This document shows, in pieces, positions 41,812 through 51,728 of a stretch of 64,000 bases of DNA. Numbering within the stretch: position 1 is the first letter of the stretch; every line of letters begins with the position of its first letter. The translations under genes were made by a program, and so were the position numbers. Origin of the DNA: Acinetobacter lanii (GTDB taxonomy: Bacteria > Pseudomonadota > Gammaproteobacteria > Pseudomonadales > Moraxellaceae); contig NZ_CP049916.1 of the NCBI RefSeq assembly GCF_011578285.1, forward strand, positions 2,232,001 through 2,296,000. The letters are read 5' to 3'. The notes under the pieces were generated by a model, which did not search any database, had not been told where the DNA came from, and saw only the letters and a list, made by a program, of their open reading frames with translations.

Positions 41812-44556
41812 ATGGCTACTATGAAATTTAAAGATTTGGTTGAAAAGGAACTACAGAATAAAAAAAGATCTGTTAAAGATTTAGTGAATTATGTTGGTAA
41901 AACTCCAATGTCTCATCCAAATTATAGTATTTTCCTTGGTGCAGGTGCCTCCGTAACGTCGGGTATAAATAGTGGTGGTCACTTAGTTCATAATTGGAGA
42001 AAAGAAATTTATGAACAATATTGTGGTGACTATTATTCAAAAAATATTGAACATAATGCTGAATTGCTCAATGAAGATGATGCTAAAGATAGAGCTATCA
42101 ACTACTTAATTAGAGAACAAGGTCATTGGTACAATCCTCAAAATGAATATTCATCGCTTTTTGAAAGAAAATTTGATCTACCATCGCAACGCCGTAGATT
42201 TGTCGAAAGCTTAGTCGATGAAAAACTACCTTCTATAGGTTATTTACACTTAATAACTTTAATAAATAATTCTTACTTTAATACAATTTTTACTACTAAT
42301 TTTGACGATTTAATTAATGAAGCATTTTATCAATTTTCAAATACAAGACCTTTGATTTGTGCCCATGACTCTGCTGTTGGAAGTGTATCTGTAATATCGA
42401 AAAGACCCAAAATCATTAAATTACATGGTGATTATTTGTATGATGATATAAAAAATACAATTAAAGAAACCGAATCATTAGAACAAAATATAAAGGAAAA
42501 ATTTATTGAGTTCACAAAGGACAATGGATTAATTATTGTTGGATATTCTGGACAAGATCGCTCAATTTTAGATGTACTAAACTATTTATTACAACAAGAA
42601 GAATATTTAAAAAATGGACTATATTGGTGCTTTAGAGCCGATGATGAGATTAATCATGAAGTTAGAAAAATTCTATGGCGCGATAAAGTCTATTGCGTAG
42701 AAATCGATGGTTTTGATGAATTATTTACTGAATTTTGTCATCATGTAAATGTTAAGCCTAATCTTATAGATTCAGCTACTGATTCAAAACGTGAAAAATG
42801 TATTAAAAAATTCATAACAGACTACGAAACTTCAGATATAAAAAATATTCTAATTAAGGATTTCATTGAAGAAGTATCAACTGCTAGAAATAACCAGAAC
42901 ATTTCTGATTTAATTAGACAATTAAATGAAAATACCAACTCTCATATATCACAAGAAAACTTTAAAAACCTATTAGAAGTTGAACAATTAATAAGCAAAT
43001 TAGATTATGATAAAGCTTTAGAAAAAATCAATTTTGAATTAAAAAATATAAATGACAAAGAAATTGAAGAAAGTTATATCTCACTAAAAATTAGAGTTCT
43101 AAAATTACAAAAGAAAGATCGACTAGCTATTGAAATAATTGAAAATTTAATTGAAAGTGATCCTTATAATCCTAAATTCTACCAATGGAAACTCAATTTC
43201 ATTAACAACATTGAAGAACGTATTAATTATTTATTTGATGTTAATAATAAGATTATAAACAATCAACATTTTAAAAATTTATTAGTAGAGGCCTTTATTT
43301 ACAATTTAGAAAATGACGAAATTAAAAATAATGTTGAATTTGAATATTGTGAAAAACTAATAAATGAAAGTATACAAATTTATCCGAGCTTGGATAATGA
43401 TGCATATGAATTAAAATACAAATTATTAAATATAAAAATTAATAAGCAATTATTTAAAGATAAAATTCAGAAAAATAAAATTGAACATGAGCTTAAGATA
43501 AATAGTGAAATTTCAAAAATAATTGAAACCATAACTTCAATCAATAAGTTTAACATTAATGCAATAAATTTAAAAAAAGAATACATCATGGATAAAAAAA
43601 ATATCACTTTAATTAATGATTTTATTTCAGATTTAGAATCTTACATAAGTAAATCACACAATGATAAAGCAAAAAAAATTATAGGTATAATTTCATCAAT
43701 TTACTTAAAATTAACTACCACAAACATAGCTTCATTTAAAGATAGTGATAAAATTAATTATTCTAAAATTGATGATTTCTTTTTTAATTATGCTGATGAT
43801 TTTACAAAAGAAGACAATTTTAAATTTTTATTAAATAAATTTAACTACTTCTATTCAAGAAATTTAGATTTAGATAATTTGGAAAGTGATTTAAATCAAA
43901 TCTTAGCATTAAAAGATAGTTTAGAATATATAAAATTAACTGTTTCAAATTTCACATCTTTTAGCATTAAAAATATTAATGAAACTCTTAAAAAATTCAT
44001 CGAAGAAAAGAAAAAAATCATCAAAATTGAAGATTATTATTATTGCCTTTCTGAAATAGAAAAATCTAATAAAAATTTTAATGATGCACTTTCACTTTTG
44101 CATAAAAGTTACAGCTCATCTGAAAAAGATTTAAACGGTTCAGAAATAATTTCATATACATATGCTTTATTACTTGCAGAAAAATATGAAGATTTGGATA
44201 AATTTATATCAAAATCTTCAAATATTATTAAAAAAATTGAAAAAGATGATAGACTAATAATCGAAATAAATACTTTAGTTGCGAAGAAATTAAATAGTTT
44301 TTTAACAGAGACCGACAAAGCAATATTGCAAACATATCTATCAAAACATTCTAATAACAAGAGAGTATTTATTTGTATTAATTCATTATTAGAAAAAAAT
44401 AATGAAGCTTTATTCCATATTAAAGAACAAATTAATTTAGATTATAGAGCATATTATGAATTTAAAGAATGGCCTAGTATTAATAAAATAATAAAACTCG
44501 AGATGGAAAAATACTATAACACTTTAAGTAACACTAATTTAGTTAATATCGCTTAA
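41812..44556 (+). CDS. SIR2-like NADase with helical-repeat C-terminus; candidate anti-phage effector
   Basis: A 914-residue protein. Residues of about 30-310 form a SIR2-like Rossmann domain: FLGAGAS (41-47), TTNFDD (161-166, Asn163), KLHGDY (203-208, His205) and IVGYSGQDRSI (242-252). The Asn and His are the positions essential for NAD hydrolysis in defence-associated sirtuins. The segment FDLPSQRRRFVESLV near 121-135 is typical of bacterial SIR2-like defence proteins. Residues of about 370-900 are lysine- and asparagine-rich helices with TPR-like pairs; no P-loop or other enzyme motif is present. DNA is very AT-rich: 10 of 60 bases are G/C in 43561-43620 against 30 of 60 in neighbouring 45121-45180, which suggests transfer. 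It is monocistronic between two terminators with a GGGGGAATAAA ribosome site. Depleting NAD during infection is inferred. Confidence 0.85.
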   Translation: MATMKFKDLVEKELQNKKRSVKDLVNYVGKTPMSHPNYSIFLGAGASVTSGINSGGHLVHNWRKEIYEQYCGDYYSKNIEHNAELLNEDDAKDRAINYLIREQGHWYNPQNEYSSLFERKFDLPSQRRRFVESLVDEKLPSIGYLHLITLINNSYFNTIFTTNFDDLINEAFYQFSNTRPLICAHDSAVGSVSVISKRPKIIKLHGDYLYDDIKNTIKETESLEQNIKEKFIEFTKDNGLIIVGYSGQDRSILDVLNYLLQQEEYLKNGLYWCFRADDEINHEVRKILWRDKVYCVEIDGFDELFTEFCHHVNVKPNLIDSATDSKREKCIKKFITDYETSDIKNILIKDFIEEVSTARNNQNISDLIRQLNENTNSHISQENFKNLLEVEQLISKLDYDKALEKINFELKNINDKEIEESYISLKIRVLKLQKKDRLAIEIIENLIESDPYNPKFYQWKLNFINNIEERINYLFDVNNKIINNQHFKNLLVEAFIYNLENDEIKNNVEFEYCEKLINESIQIYPSLDNDAYELKYKLLNIKINKQLFKDKIQKNKIEHELKINSEISKIIETITSINKFNINAINLKKEYIMDKKNITLINDFISDLESYISKSHNDKAKKIIGIISSIYLKLTTTNIASFKDSDKINYSKIDDFFFNYADDFTKEDNFKFLLNKFNYFYSRNLDLDNLESDLNQILALKDSLEYIKLTVSNFTSFSIKNINETLKKFIEEKKKIIKIEDYYYCLSEIEKSNKNFNDALSLLHKSYSSSEKDLNGSEIISYTYALLLAEKYEDLDKFISKSSNIIKKIEKDDRLIIEINTLVAKKLNSFLTETDKAILQTYLSKHSNNKRVFICINSLLEKNNEALFHIKEQINLDYRAYYEFKEWPSINKIIKLEMEKYYNTLSNTNLVNIA

Positions 44557-44560
44557 AAAA

Positions 44561-44588
44561 AACCGAAGCTTTAGCTTCGGTTTTTTTA
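44561..44588. terminator. Bidirectional terminator
   Basis: AACCGAAGCT-TT-AGCTTCGGTT with T-runs. It is shared by the converging SIR2-like and codA genes. Confidence 0.95.
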
Positions 44589-44594
44589 TTTTAT

Positions 44595-45833
44595 TTATTT
44601 AATTTCAAGAATCTCAAGCTGACGGCGCATAATTACCTTGCCATTTTTCACACTTAAAATCGCTTTGGCTTGATTGGCTACCACGTCATAATCATTCTTG
44701 GCAGGCATAATGATGAAACTTGCAGGACGACCGACTTCAATGCCGTATTGATCCCCTAAGCACAGCGTTTTTGCAGAGTTGTCCGAAACAAAATCTAAGC
44801 ACCGTTGCAGGTCTTCATAACCGAGCATATGACAAATATGTAAACCCGCATCCAAGATGCGTACGATATTGCCATTACCGACTGGATACCACGGGTCACG
44901 AATCGAATCCTGACCGAAGCAAATGTTCATCCCTGCACGATCAATTTCAGCCACACGGGTAACACCACGACGTTTTGGATAGGTGTCAAAACGCCCTTGT
45001 AAATGAATGCTTTCCGTTGGGCAAGACACAAAATTGATTTTTGAGCGTTTGAGTAAACGGAACAATTTATAGCAATAGGCATTGTCATAAGACCCCATTG
45101 CAGTGGTATGACTCGCAGTGACACGATGTCCCATACCACGTACACGGGCTTCATCCGCCAAGACTTCTAAGAAACGTGATGCAGGATCATCGATTTCGTC
45201 ACAGTGCACATCGACCAAACAGTTATATTTTTCAGCCAAGTCCATCAGGAAATGCACTGAACTCACGCCTTTTTCACGGGTGTATTCAAAATGTGGAATC
45301 CCACCGACCACGTCCGCCCCGAGTTTAATCGCCTCTTCCATCAGGTTGCGACCATTGTGGTAAGACTCGATGCCCTCTTGTGGGAACGCCACAATTTGCA
45401 GATTAATCAGATCTTTAATTTCTTCCTTAATCTCGAGCATCGCTTTTAGCGCTGTTAAATCAGGATCTGTGACATCGACGTGGGTACGTACATGCTGAAT
45501 CCCATGTGCCACCAACATATCAATGGTTTTATGGGTACGTTGTTTGGTGTCTTCATGGGTAATGGTTTCTTTACGTTGTCCCCAACGCTCGATGCCTTCA
45601 AACAATGTGCCTGACATATTCCATTCAGGTTCACCTGCTGTCAGCACTGCATCCAAATGGATATGCGGTTCAACCAAAGGCGCCATCAGCAGTTGTTGCT
45701 GTGCATCGATCACATCCGCTGCTGAACTTTGAATCACACCCGATTGCGCTTCAATAGATTCAAATACACCGTTGTTGTAGCTCAGGGAGAATAAGCCGTC
45801 TTTACCACGCAAAATCGCGTTAATTACTTTCAT
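44595..45833 (-). CDS. codA: Cytosine deaminase (amidohydrolase family)
   Basis: A 412-residue enzyme that deaminates cytosine to uracil. Seen: PLVEPHIHLDAVLT (HxH metal motif) near 52, HVRTHVDVTDP near 115, GGIPHFEYTREKG near 175, VDVHCDEIDDP near 210, ASHTTAMG near 240, and CFGQDSIRDPWYPVG near 310 (Asp ligand). The motif set matches E. coli CodA. It is last in the codB-pucR-codA cluster, with 10 bases after the regulator. AAAGAG lies seven bases before the start ATG. Confidence 0.92.
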   Translation of the reverse strand: MKVINAILRGKDGLFSLSYNNGVFESIEAQSGVIQSSAADVIDAQQQLLMAPLVEPHIHLDAVLTAGEPEWNMSGTLFEGIERWGQRKETITHEDTKQRTHKTIDMLVAHGIQHVRTHVDVTDPDLTALKAMLEIKEEIKDLINLQIVAFPQEGIESYHNGRNLMEEAIKLGADVVGGIPHFEYTREKGVSSVHFLMDLAEKYNCLVDVHCDEIDDPASRFLEVLADEARVRGMGHRVTASHTTAMGSYDNAYCYKLFRLLKRSKINFVSCPTESIHLQGRFDTYPKRRGVTRVAEIDRAGMNICFGQDSIRDPWYPVGNGNIVRILDAGLHICHMLGYEDLQRCLDFVSDNSAKTLCLGDQYGIEVGRPASFIIMPAKNDYDVVANQAKAILSVKNGKVIMRRQLEILEIK

Positions 45834-45843
45834 AAATTACTCT

Positions 45844-47055
45844 TTAGTGATGCGTCATGCGCCAAATCAGTAATGCCACAGCGGCATTTAAACGAAAATG
45901 GGCAGACGTGAGAGATTGACCCATGAGGGCTTCAATTTTTTGAATCCGTTGATTCAAGGTATTTCGGTGAATCCCTAAACGTTGGGAAGTGGCAATGACA
46001 TTGCCATTTTCTTTAAACCAAGCATCTAAGGTTTCTACCAACAAATAAGGATGTTTACGTTCAGGTTCAATCAGCATGCCAATGCAGTCTTGCATAAACT
46101 GCTGAAGCAGTTGTTTATTGGGAATGGCTTTGAGCAGTTTTAGCAAACCTAAATCTCGATAATGACACACGCCCTGTTCAGCCGCTAAATCGGCTGCCAC
46201 CTCTTGGGCATGACATGCTTCCCAAAACCCACGTTGGAATGCCACCGCAGACTGCACAGGGTTCGACAGACCGATGTAAATCTGAAGATCATGCGTCAAG
46301 TCTTGCAGTTGTTGCCTAAGTTGCATCAGATGCGCTTGCCATTCTTCTTCATTCAACTGCTCAAGTGACAACACCAAATGAAATTGATCACTTTGCCGTG
46401 TCACAGGAAATTGCTGTTGCTGTTGTTTGTGCCATTGTTCCAGCAGTTGATAGGCACTTTGCTTGAATTGGAAAAAAGCTTTTTCATGTGCAAGCATGTC
46501 CCGTTCATTCACGGTATGTGGCTGTACGCATTTGAGCACCACAATCACATGTGATTCAAACACAGGTAAACTCACCTGTTGCGCGCGCATGTGGATGCTG
46601 TCCAATGAGGGAAAATCGCCCTGTAATAACTGCATCACCACATCTTCAGCCGAACGTTTAAGCTGAGAAAACTCCACCAAACGTGTGCCAATAATATGGG
46701 TGACTTCAACCATTTTTAAGCGATACGGCTGTTCTATCAACGGCAATGCCAAGGCTCCCGCTTTAGCAATCACAGATTCAGGAATACTGGGGATAAAATC
46801 TGGACTGGTTAAAATCACCATTGCAGCTACATCACGTTGCTGGGCTTGATCAAGCAGTGCCAATAAATTGGCTTCATCTCGAATGGTATTCACGCCGACA
46901 AAAATAATTTCGCCGCCACTGATCCATTCCGAGATGCTTTCATTTTCAGCCACATAAAACCAACGCACAATCCGATGTAAATGCTGATGCCCTGCACGCA
47001 CCTGCATTTCAAACAGTTGCGGCAAATCCAGAACATCCTGAACCGTCATGCTCAT
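45844..47055 (-). CDS. PucR-family transcriptional regulator
   Basis: A 403-residue activator-type regulator. The N-terminal PucR domain spans residues 1-125 (VLDLPQLFEMQVRAG, IVRWFYVAENESISEWISGGEIIFVG). A GGDEF-like middle follows, and the C-terminus has the helix-turn-helix SQRLGIHRNTLNQRIQKIEALMG near 360-383. Members control purine, allantoin or pyrimidine use. It is the middle gene of codB-pucR-codA, so it probably senses cytosine or a product and regulates the cluster. AGAGG before the ATG overlaps the end of codB; only four bases separate the genes. Confidence 0.9.
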   Translation of the reverse strand: MSMTVQDVLDLPQLFEMQVRAGHQHLHRIVRWFYVAENESISEWISGGEIIFVGVNTIRDEANLLALLDQAQQRDVAAMVILTSPDFIPSIPESVIAKAGALALPLIEQPYRLKMVEVTHIIGTRLVEFSQLKRSAEDVVMQLLQGDFPSLDSIHMRAQQVSLPVFESHVIVVLKCVQPHTVNERDMLAHEKAFFQFKQSAYQLLEQWHKQQQQQFPVTRQSDQFHLVLSLEQLNEEEWQAHLMQLRQQLQDLTHDLQIYIGLSNPVQSAVAFQRGFWEACHAQEVAADLAAEQGVCHYRDLGLLKLLKAIPNKQLLQQFMQDCIGMLIEPERKHPYLLVETLDAWFKENGNVIATSQRLGIHRNTLNQRIQKIEALMGQSLTSAHFRLNAAVALLIWRMTHH

Positions 47056-47059
47056 GGCG

Positions 47060-48316
47060 TTATGCCTCTTTCAACTGTGCATGTTTGATCGGAAAAATTG
47101 CCGTTAACGTTGCATAACAAGCAAATGCCACCGCAATCCCAACAATCGGTGCCACCCACGGAGAAACATAGGCACAAATCGCACCGATGGCATACGCAGA
47201 TAAGCCCAGCCAATTAAAATTCGGCAGTTGTGCGTCGCATAAGCGTGGGTATTTGCCTTTATAGCGTACCCAATAATCCGCCATGATCACGCCACCTAAA
47301 GGCGGAATAATCGCACCGAGTAACAACAGAAATGGAATCAGAAATTGGTACATACCCAGTACCGCCAATACAATCCCGATCGCAGCCGAAGCCAAGACCA
47401 TGGTTTTACGGCGTTCAGTACGCACCAAATGACAGGCTGCTGCTGAGACGTTATAAATGGTCGGGCCTTGAATGGTCCAGAGGTTTAAGCACAGCATCAC
47501 AATCGCAGCCAATGATAAGCCTTGTAGAATGAGTACTTCGACAATATCCGCTTGCTGATAGACAATCGCCATCCATGCCCCGGCAAGCACCATAATGCCA
47601 TTACCAATAATAAAGCTGACCAAACATGCCCAAACTGCAACACGGCTGCTTTTCGCCATACGTGTCCAATTGGTGATTTGGGTCGCACCACTGGCAAATG
47701 TCCCAAACACCATGGTAATGGCTGTGGCAAAGGTCATTTTTTCAGTGGGTTGTGCACTGTTGAGTCCATGCCATCCGCCCACATGTTGGGTCGCCAAATA
47801 AATGGACACCACCAATAAAATAAACATCAGCGGAATCGAAATTTTAGACAGAAACTCAAGTCCTTTAAAACCGACAATGGCGGTGATGGAAAAACCCAAA
47901 CCGAATAACACCATTAAAGGGATAGTCCATGTCTCAGGTAAATGTACAATTTTGGTCAATGAAATGGCTAAGGTTGCGGTGCCCCACGCATACCAACCCA
48001 GTTCAGCAAATCCCAATAAAAAATCCGAGAGTTTGCTGCCCAAGTTACCAAAACAAAAACGGCCCATCAGGACGGTATTTAAACCACTGCGGGCCGAGAT
48101 TAATCCCAGAGATGCGGCATATAAGCCGAGTAGCACATTGCCAATGACGGTTATCCAAAGAATATCGGTAAATTCAAAGGCAACCCCGATTTTGCCGCCG
48201 GCAAACATGGTCGCGGTAAAAAACGTAAAACTGAATAACACCAAAGCGATGGGAAAAAACCCTTTACGCTGCGAGTCCGGTGTTTCTGTCAGTGGACTTT
48301 CATCATGTGTATTCAT
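47060..48316 (-). CDS. codB: Cytosine permease
   Basis: A 418-residue NCS1-family permease with about 12 hydrophobic helices. Seen: FFPIALVLFSFTFFTATMFAGGKIGVAF (TM1 region), SARSGLNTVLMGRFCFGNLGSKLSDF near 75, and GGVIMADYWVRYKGKYP near 350, which is characteristic of CodB. It imports cytosine for CodA. It is the first gene of the cluster. The 5' flank to 48538 holds the M61-gene terminator. Confidence 0.92.
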   Translation of the reverse strand: MNTHDESPLTETPDSQRKGFFPIALVLFSFTFFTATMFAGGKIGVAFEFTDILWITVIGNVLLGLYAASLGLISARSGLNTVLMGRFCFGNLGSKLSDFLLGFAELGWYAWGTATLAISLTKIVHLPETWTIPLMVLFGLGFSITAIVGFKGLEFLSKISIPLMFILLVVSIYLATQHVGGWHGLNSAQPTEKMTFATAITMVFGTFASGATQITNWTRMAKSSRVAVWACLVSFIIGNGIMVLAGAWMAIVYQQADIVEVLILQGLSLAAIVMLCLNLWTIQGPTIYNVSAAACHLVRTERRKTMVLASAAIGIVLAVLGMYQFLIPFLLLLGAIIPPLGGVIMADYWVRYKGKYPRLCDAQLPNFNWLGLSAYAIGAICAYVSPWVAPIVGIAVAFACYATLTAIFPIKHAQLKEA

Positions 48317-48498
48317 CGCTTTCCCTCTGCATAGCTGTTGTGCTTATGCCTCTGCAAGAGCGATACCATTTTTTAATCGAATGATTTGGTATTCATCTCC
48401 CACCTTTTATGTGCAAGTTGCATATAAATCTTATTTTTTATGCGCCTTTTTGGACAAACAGGTGTGCGAGGCGATGAATCATACCCAAATTCGTTGCA

Positions 48499-48530
48499 AA
48501 AAAAAAGGATGCCGTAGCATCCTTTTTAAA
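48499..48530. terminator. Terminator upstream of codB
   Basis: AAAAAAGGATGC-CGTA-GCATCCTTTTT. It sits just before the 5' flank of codB and directly after the M61 protease gene, on the minus strand. Confidence 0.9.
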
Positions 48531-48538
48531 AATTTATA

Positions 48539-50242
48539 TTAGGCTTTCAACCATTTATTTATACTGTCTTGATTTTCAACCTTTAACTCCACTGTGCTGA
48601 GTGCATTTTCCTGACCCTGCACTTCAAACTGCATCAGCTCATCACGGCGGAATGCATACACAGTATAAGTGCCTGCTTGTTTGGCATATTTCTGCAACAA
48701 TTTGTCAGATGCTTTTAAGCCATCGATGGCAATAATCACATCTTGTGCAGACAAACCGGCGTTTGCACCAGCGCCATCACGTAGTGCAGACTGCACCAAT
48801 ACACCCTCAGGTTTATCTAGCAATTTCAAACCGAATGGCAAGGCTTTTTCAGTCTTAAGGTTGTAGCTGAGACCAAACTCAGGTAACAATTGATCCAGCG
48901 GTAATTCATCAGTGGTATTGATCAAATGATTGATCTGTTCCAACCAACTGTCACCAGTCAATTCTTTACACAAATCAAAAATAGTGCGCTCATTGACTTG
49001 AATACCGTTTTGCGCATTTTCATAGAGCTTACGCATTAAGGCATCTAAACTTGAACCACGTAAACGTAAACCCAAATCAAGACACAATGCCACTAAACAG
49101 CCTTTATTGTAATAACTGGTGCCGGCATTATTGGAGTTTTCATCTTGACGGTAGAATTTCACCCAAGCATCAAAACTCGATTCAGCCACCGTTTGAATGG
49201 CACGACCCGGATTTTGTAAATAACGATCAATCTGTGCTTTGAGTAATGCAATATACGATTCTTGATTAATCACGCCACTACGGAGCAAAATCAAATCATC
49301 GTAATATGAGGTAAAGCCTTCGAAGATCCACAATAAAGAGGTATAACCTTCTTTATTTAAATCATAATTCACAAAATTTTCAGGACGAATAAATTTCACC
49401 AACCATGAATGGAAATATTCATGACTGCATAGCCCCAAGAAACGTTGATAATCTTTTGATGGCTGTTCAGGTTCATTGGCTTTGGGCAAATCATCACGTG
49501 GCGAAATCAGACTGGTGCTGTTCGGATGTTCTAATCCGCCATAGCTGTTGCCTGTCGCCATGGTCATAAAGGTATAGTTTTCAAAAGGCGCTGAGCCAAA
49601 CATCGAAATTTCTGTGGCACAGATTTTTTCAATGTCTTGTTTCATGCGTTGTTCGTTCATGGCATGTTTACCCGACACCACAAATTCATGTGGAATGCCA
49701 TTCGCTTCAAAGCTAAAACGCGTTTGCTCTGCCAACTCAAATGGGGAATCAATCAGCGCGGCATAGTTTTTTGCTTTCAGGGTATAACGACCTTTGACTA
49801 AGGTCTTGGACTGCATACCGGTGGCCAATTGGAAATGTTTCAGTTCAGGCGGTAAAAATACCTCAACTTCAACCGGACTGTCTTCTTGACCTTCTAAGCC
49901 CAAGCACGCACAGGCTGGATTGACATATAAGCGGTTTTGGTCGACATAGGCGCCACGCACCGACAGATCATAGGCATAGACATCATATTCAACCGTGATT
50001 AACTCAAAATCCGTATTGAACAACTGCCAACGATTTTTATCGGTCTTTTGAATTTGCAGTAAACGCCCATCTTCATCATAGGCACGTACCGATTCAATAT
50101 GTTTGGAAAACTCACGAATCAGGTAGCTTCCCGGAATCCAAGTGGGTAAGGTCAGGGCTTGTGTCGGCTGTGCAACAAAACGAACAGTCACGTGAATAAG
50201 ATGCTGACGATAATCGTCAAATTCGATCTGATAATGCAACAT
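48539..50242 (-). CDS. M61-family aminopeptidase with PDZ domain
   Basis: A 567-residue metalloprotease. Seen: N-terminal beta domain (PTWIPGSYLIREFSKHI near 33-50), YGGLEHPNSTSL near 234-245, the zinc motif HEYFHSW (274-280) with a downstream glutamate in WIFEGFTSYYDD near 310, and a PDZ domain near 465-540 (VLVQSALRDGAGANAGLSAQDVIIAIDG). This is the glycyl-aminopeptidase M61 family. No signal peptide is visible, so it is probably cytoplasmic. It is divergent from the D,D-carboxypeptidase gene. Confidence 0.9.
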   Translation of the reverse strand: MLHYQIEFDDYRQHLIHVTVRFVAQPTQALTLPTWIPGSYLIREFSKHIESVRAYDEDGRLLQIQKTDKNRWQLFNTDFELITVEYDVYAYDLSVRGAYVDQNRLYVNPACACLGLEGQEDSPVEVEVFLPPELKHFQLATGMQSKTLVKGRYTLKAKNYAALIDSPFELAEQTRFSFEANGIPHEFVVSGKHAMNEQRMKQDIEKICATEISMFGSAPFENYTFMTMATGNSYGGLEHPNSTSLISPRDDLPKANEPEQPSKDYQRFLGLCSHEYFHSWLVKFIRPENFVNYDLNKEGYTSLLWIFEGFTSYYDDLILLRSGVINQESYIALLKAQIDRYLQNPGRAIQTVAESSFDAWVKFYRQDENSNNAGTSYYNKGCLVALCLDLGLRLRGSSLDALMRKLYENAQNGIQVNERTIFDLCKELTGDSWLEQINHLINTTDELPLDQLLPEFGLSYNLKTEKALPFGLKLLDKPEGVLVQSALRDGAGANAGLSAQDVIIAIDGLKASDKLLQKYAKQAGTYTVYAFRRDELMQFEVQGQENALSTVELKVENQDSINKWLKA

Positions 50243-50417
50243 AATATGAGTTCAAAATAAAAGAAAATAATATGCTGTTAGATTAGCATTTTTTACAAGG
50301 ACATGCGTTGTTCGTGTTATTTGTCTGCAACTCAGACTAGCGAAGCATGTGAAAAAAGCATAGCATGCGAGTGCTTAAATTCTCTGCCATCGGATCGGCT
50401 TTTAAAGGTAATTGTCG

Positions 50418-51728
50418 TTGAAAATTTTCATTTCATTTATTGTTTTTCTCAGTGTTTTCGTCTCTACTGTGGTCAATGCGGCGCTGCTCAATATTGACCC
50501 AGCAAGCGTTGAAGCTGAGGCATGGACCGTGCTTGACGCACAGTCGGGTCAGACCATCGCTGAATACAACAGCCATGTACAACGTGCCCCAGCCTCAATG
50601 ACCAAAATGATGGTCGCCTACATTGCCTTTAAAGAGATCCAAGCCGGACGCTTGAAAAAAGAAGAGCTGTTAACAGCCACCCCTGTGGTGAATGTGGTGC
50701 AGTGGGATGAATCGCAAATGTACCTCAAACCGGGTGAACAAATCACCATTGACCAGTTATTGGCGGGTTTAATTGTGATGTCTGCCAATGATGCTGCGGT
50801 CAGTTTGGCAGAGCGCATTTCAGGTTCTGTGCCTGCCTTTGTTGCACGCATGAACAAAGAAGCCCAAGCTTTAGGGATGAATGACACACATTTTGCCAAT
50901 CCACCGGGCGTGACCATGGATGACCACTATTCGTCTGCACATGATATGGCGTTATTGGGTCAGGCGGTCACTGCACAAACCCCTGAATATATGCAGTATT
51001 CAGTGTTGCCGAATTTCACTTACAAGCAGCATTATCATCGTGCGACCAATTTGGTGCTTAAAGTTGACCCCAGTGTCGATGGTTTAAAAACAGGCTTTAC
51101 CAAAGCCGCAGGTTATAATCTAACCTTAACGGCGCATCGCCCATCAGGGTTGGCTGAAATGCCAGAGCGCCGGATTATTGTGGTGGTGATGGGCTCTAAG
51201 AGTGCTATAAAGCGTGCTGAAATCGCGCATAAATTGTTAAACTTGGCTTATACCTACACCCGTGATGAAGTTGCAATCAAAGATAAGCAATTGATTGCAG
51301 AACTTCCTGTGGTGCAATCGACCTTAAAAATGTTTAAAGTCGAAGCGAAACAGCCTCAATTTATGACCACTGCCCTGTATAACCCCGATACCCTGATTCA
51401 ATTAAACGACTTTGACGAAACTCAACAAAGAATGGTTCAAGTCGATGAAACAGGACTACTCACCCCTGTTGAGCCTTTGGCGCAAACCCAAACCCATATG
51501 GATATACAACTTAAGGCACAATCCTTAACTGCGCCTTTGGCTAAAATGGTTGAATTGGCACAAGTGCATGTTTATCAAAATAACAAATTGATTCAAACTT
51601 TTATGATTGAAGATGAAGTGAAGCTTGAAGAATCAAGTTGGTTTGAACGCTTAATCACTTGGTTTAAAAATCTGCTGCCTTTTGGTTCAGATGCGCAGAG
51701 TCAAGCCAAGACCTATCCATTGGGTTAA
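50418..51728 (+). CDS. D-alanyl-D-alanine carboxypeptidase (PBP5/6 type)
   Basis: A roughly 436-residue low-molecular-mass penicillin-binding protein that trims pentapeptide stems in the periplasm. Seen: signal peptide (KIFISFIVFLSVFVSTVVNA), SMTK active-site tetrad near 60-63, SAND motif (SxN) near 120, and KTGFT near 223. The C-terminus ends in an amphipathic anchor helix (WFERLITWFKNLLPFG). The start appears to be a TTG. The frame offers TTG at 50412 and 50418, and AAAGGT at 50404-50409 is eight bases before the latter, so 50418 is preferred; no ATG fits. Likely dacA or dacC of Acinetobacter, not distinguished here. Confidence 0.9.
   Translation: MKIFISFIVFLSVFVSTVVNAALLNIDPASVEAEAWTVLDAQSGQTIAEYNSHVQRAPASMTKMMVAYIAFKEIQAGRLKKEELLTATPVVNVVQWDESQMYLKPGEQITIDQLLAGLIVMSANDAAVSLAERISGSVPAFVARMNKEAQALGMNDTHFANPPGVTMDDHYSSAHDMALLGQAVTAQTPEYMQYSVLPNFTYKQHYHRATNLVLKVDPSVDGLKTGFTKAAGYNLTLTAHRPSGLAEMPERRIIVVVMGSKSAIKRAEIAHKLLNLAYTYTRDEVAIKDKQLIAELPVVQSTLKMFKVEAKQPQFMTTALYNPDTLIQLNDFDETQQRMVQVDETGLLTPVEPLAQTQTHMDIQLKAQSLTAPLAKMVELAQVHVYQNNKLIQTFMIEDEVKLEESSWFERLITWFKNLLPFGSDAQSQAKTYPLG

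Noticed and set aside
41812..44556. Idea that the SIR2-like gene is an Avs5-type STAND protein
   Set aside because: No Walker A or B motif is present in the 914 residues.
47802..48542. 246-residue plus-strand ORF
   Set aside because: It is antisense to codB; the codB membrane helices and motifs are convincing, and this frame has no family pattern.
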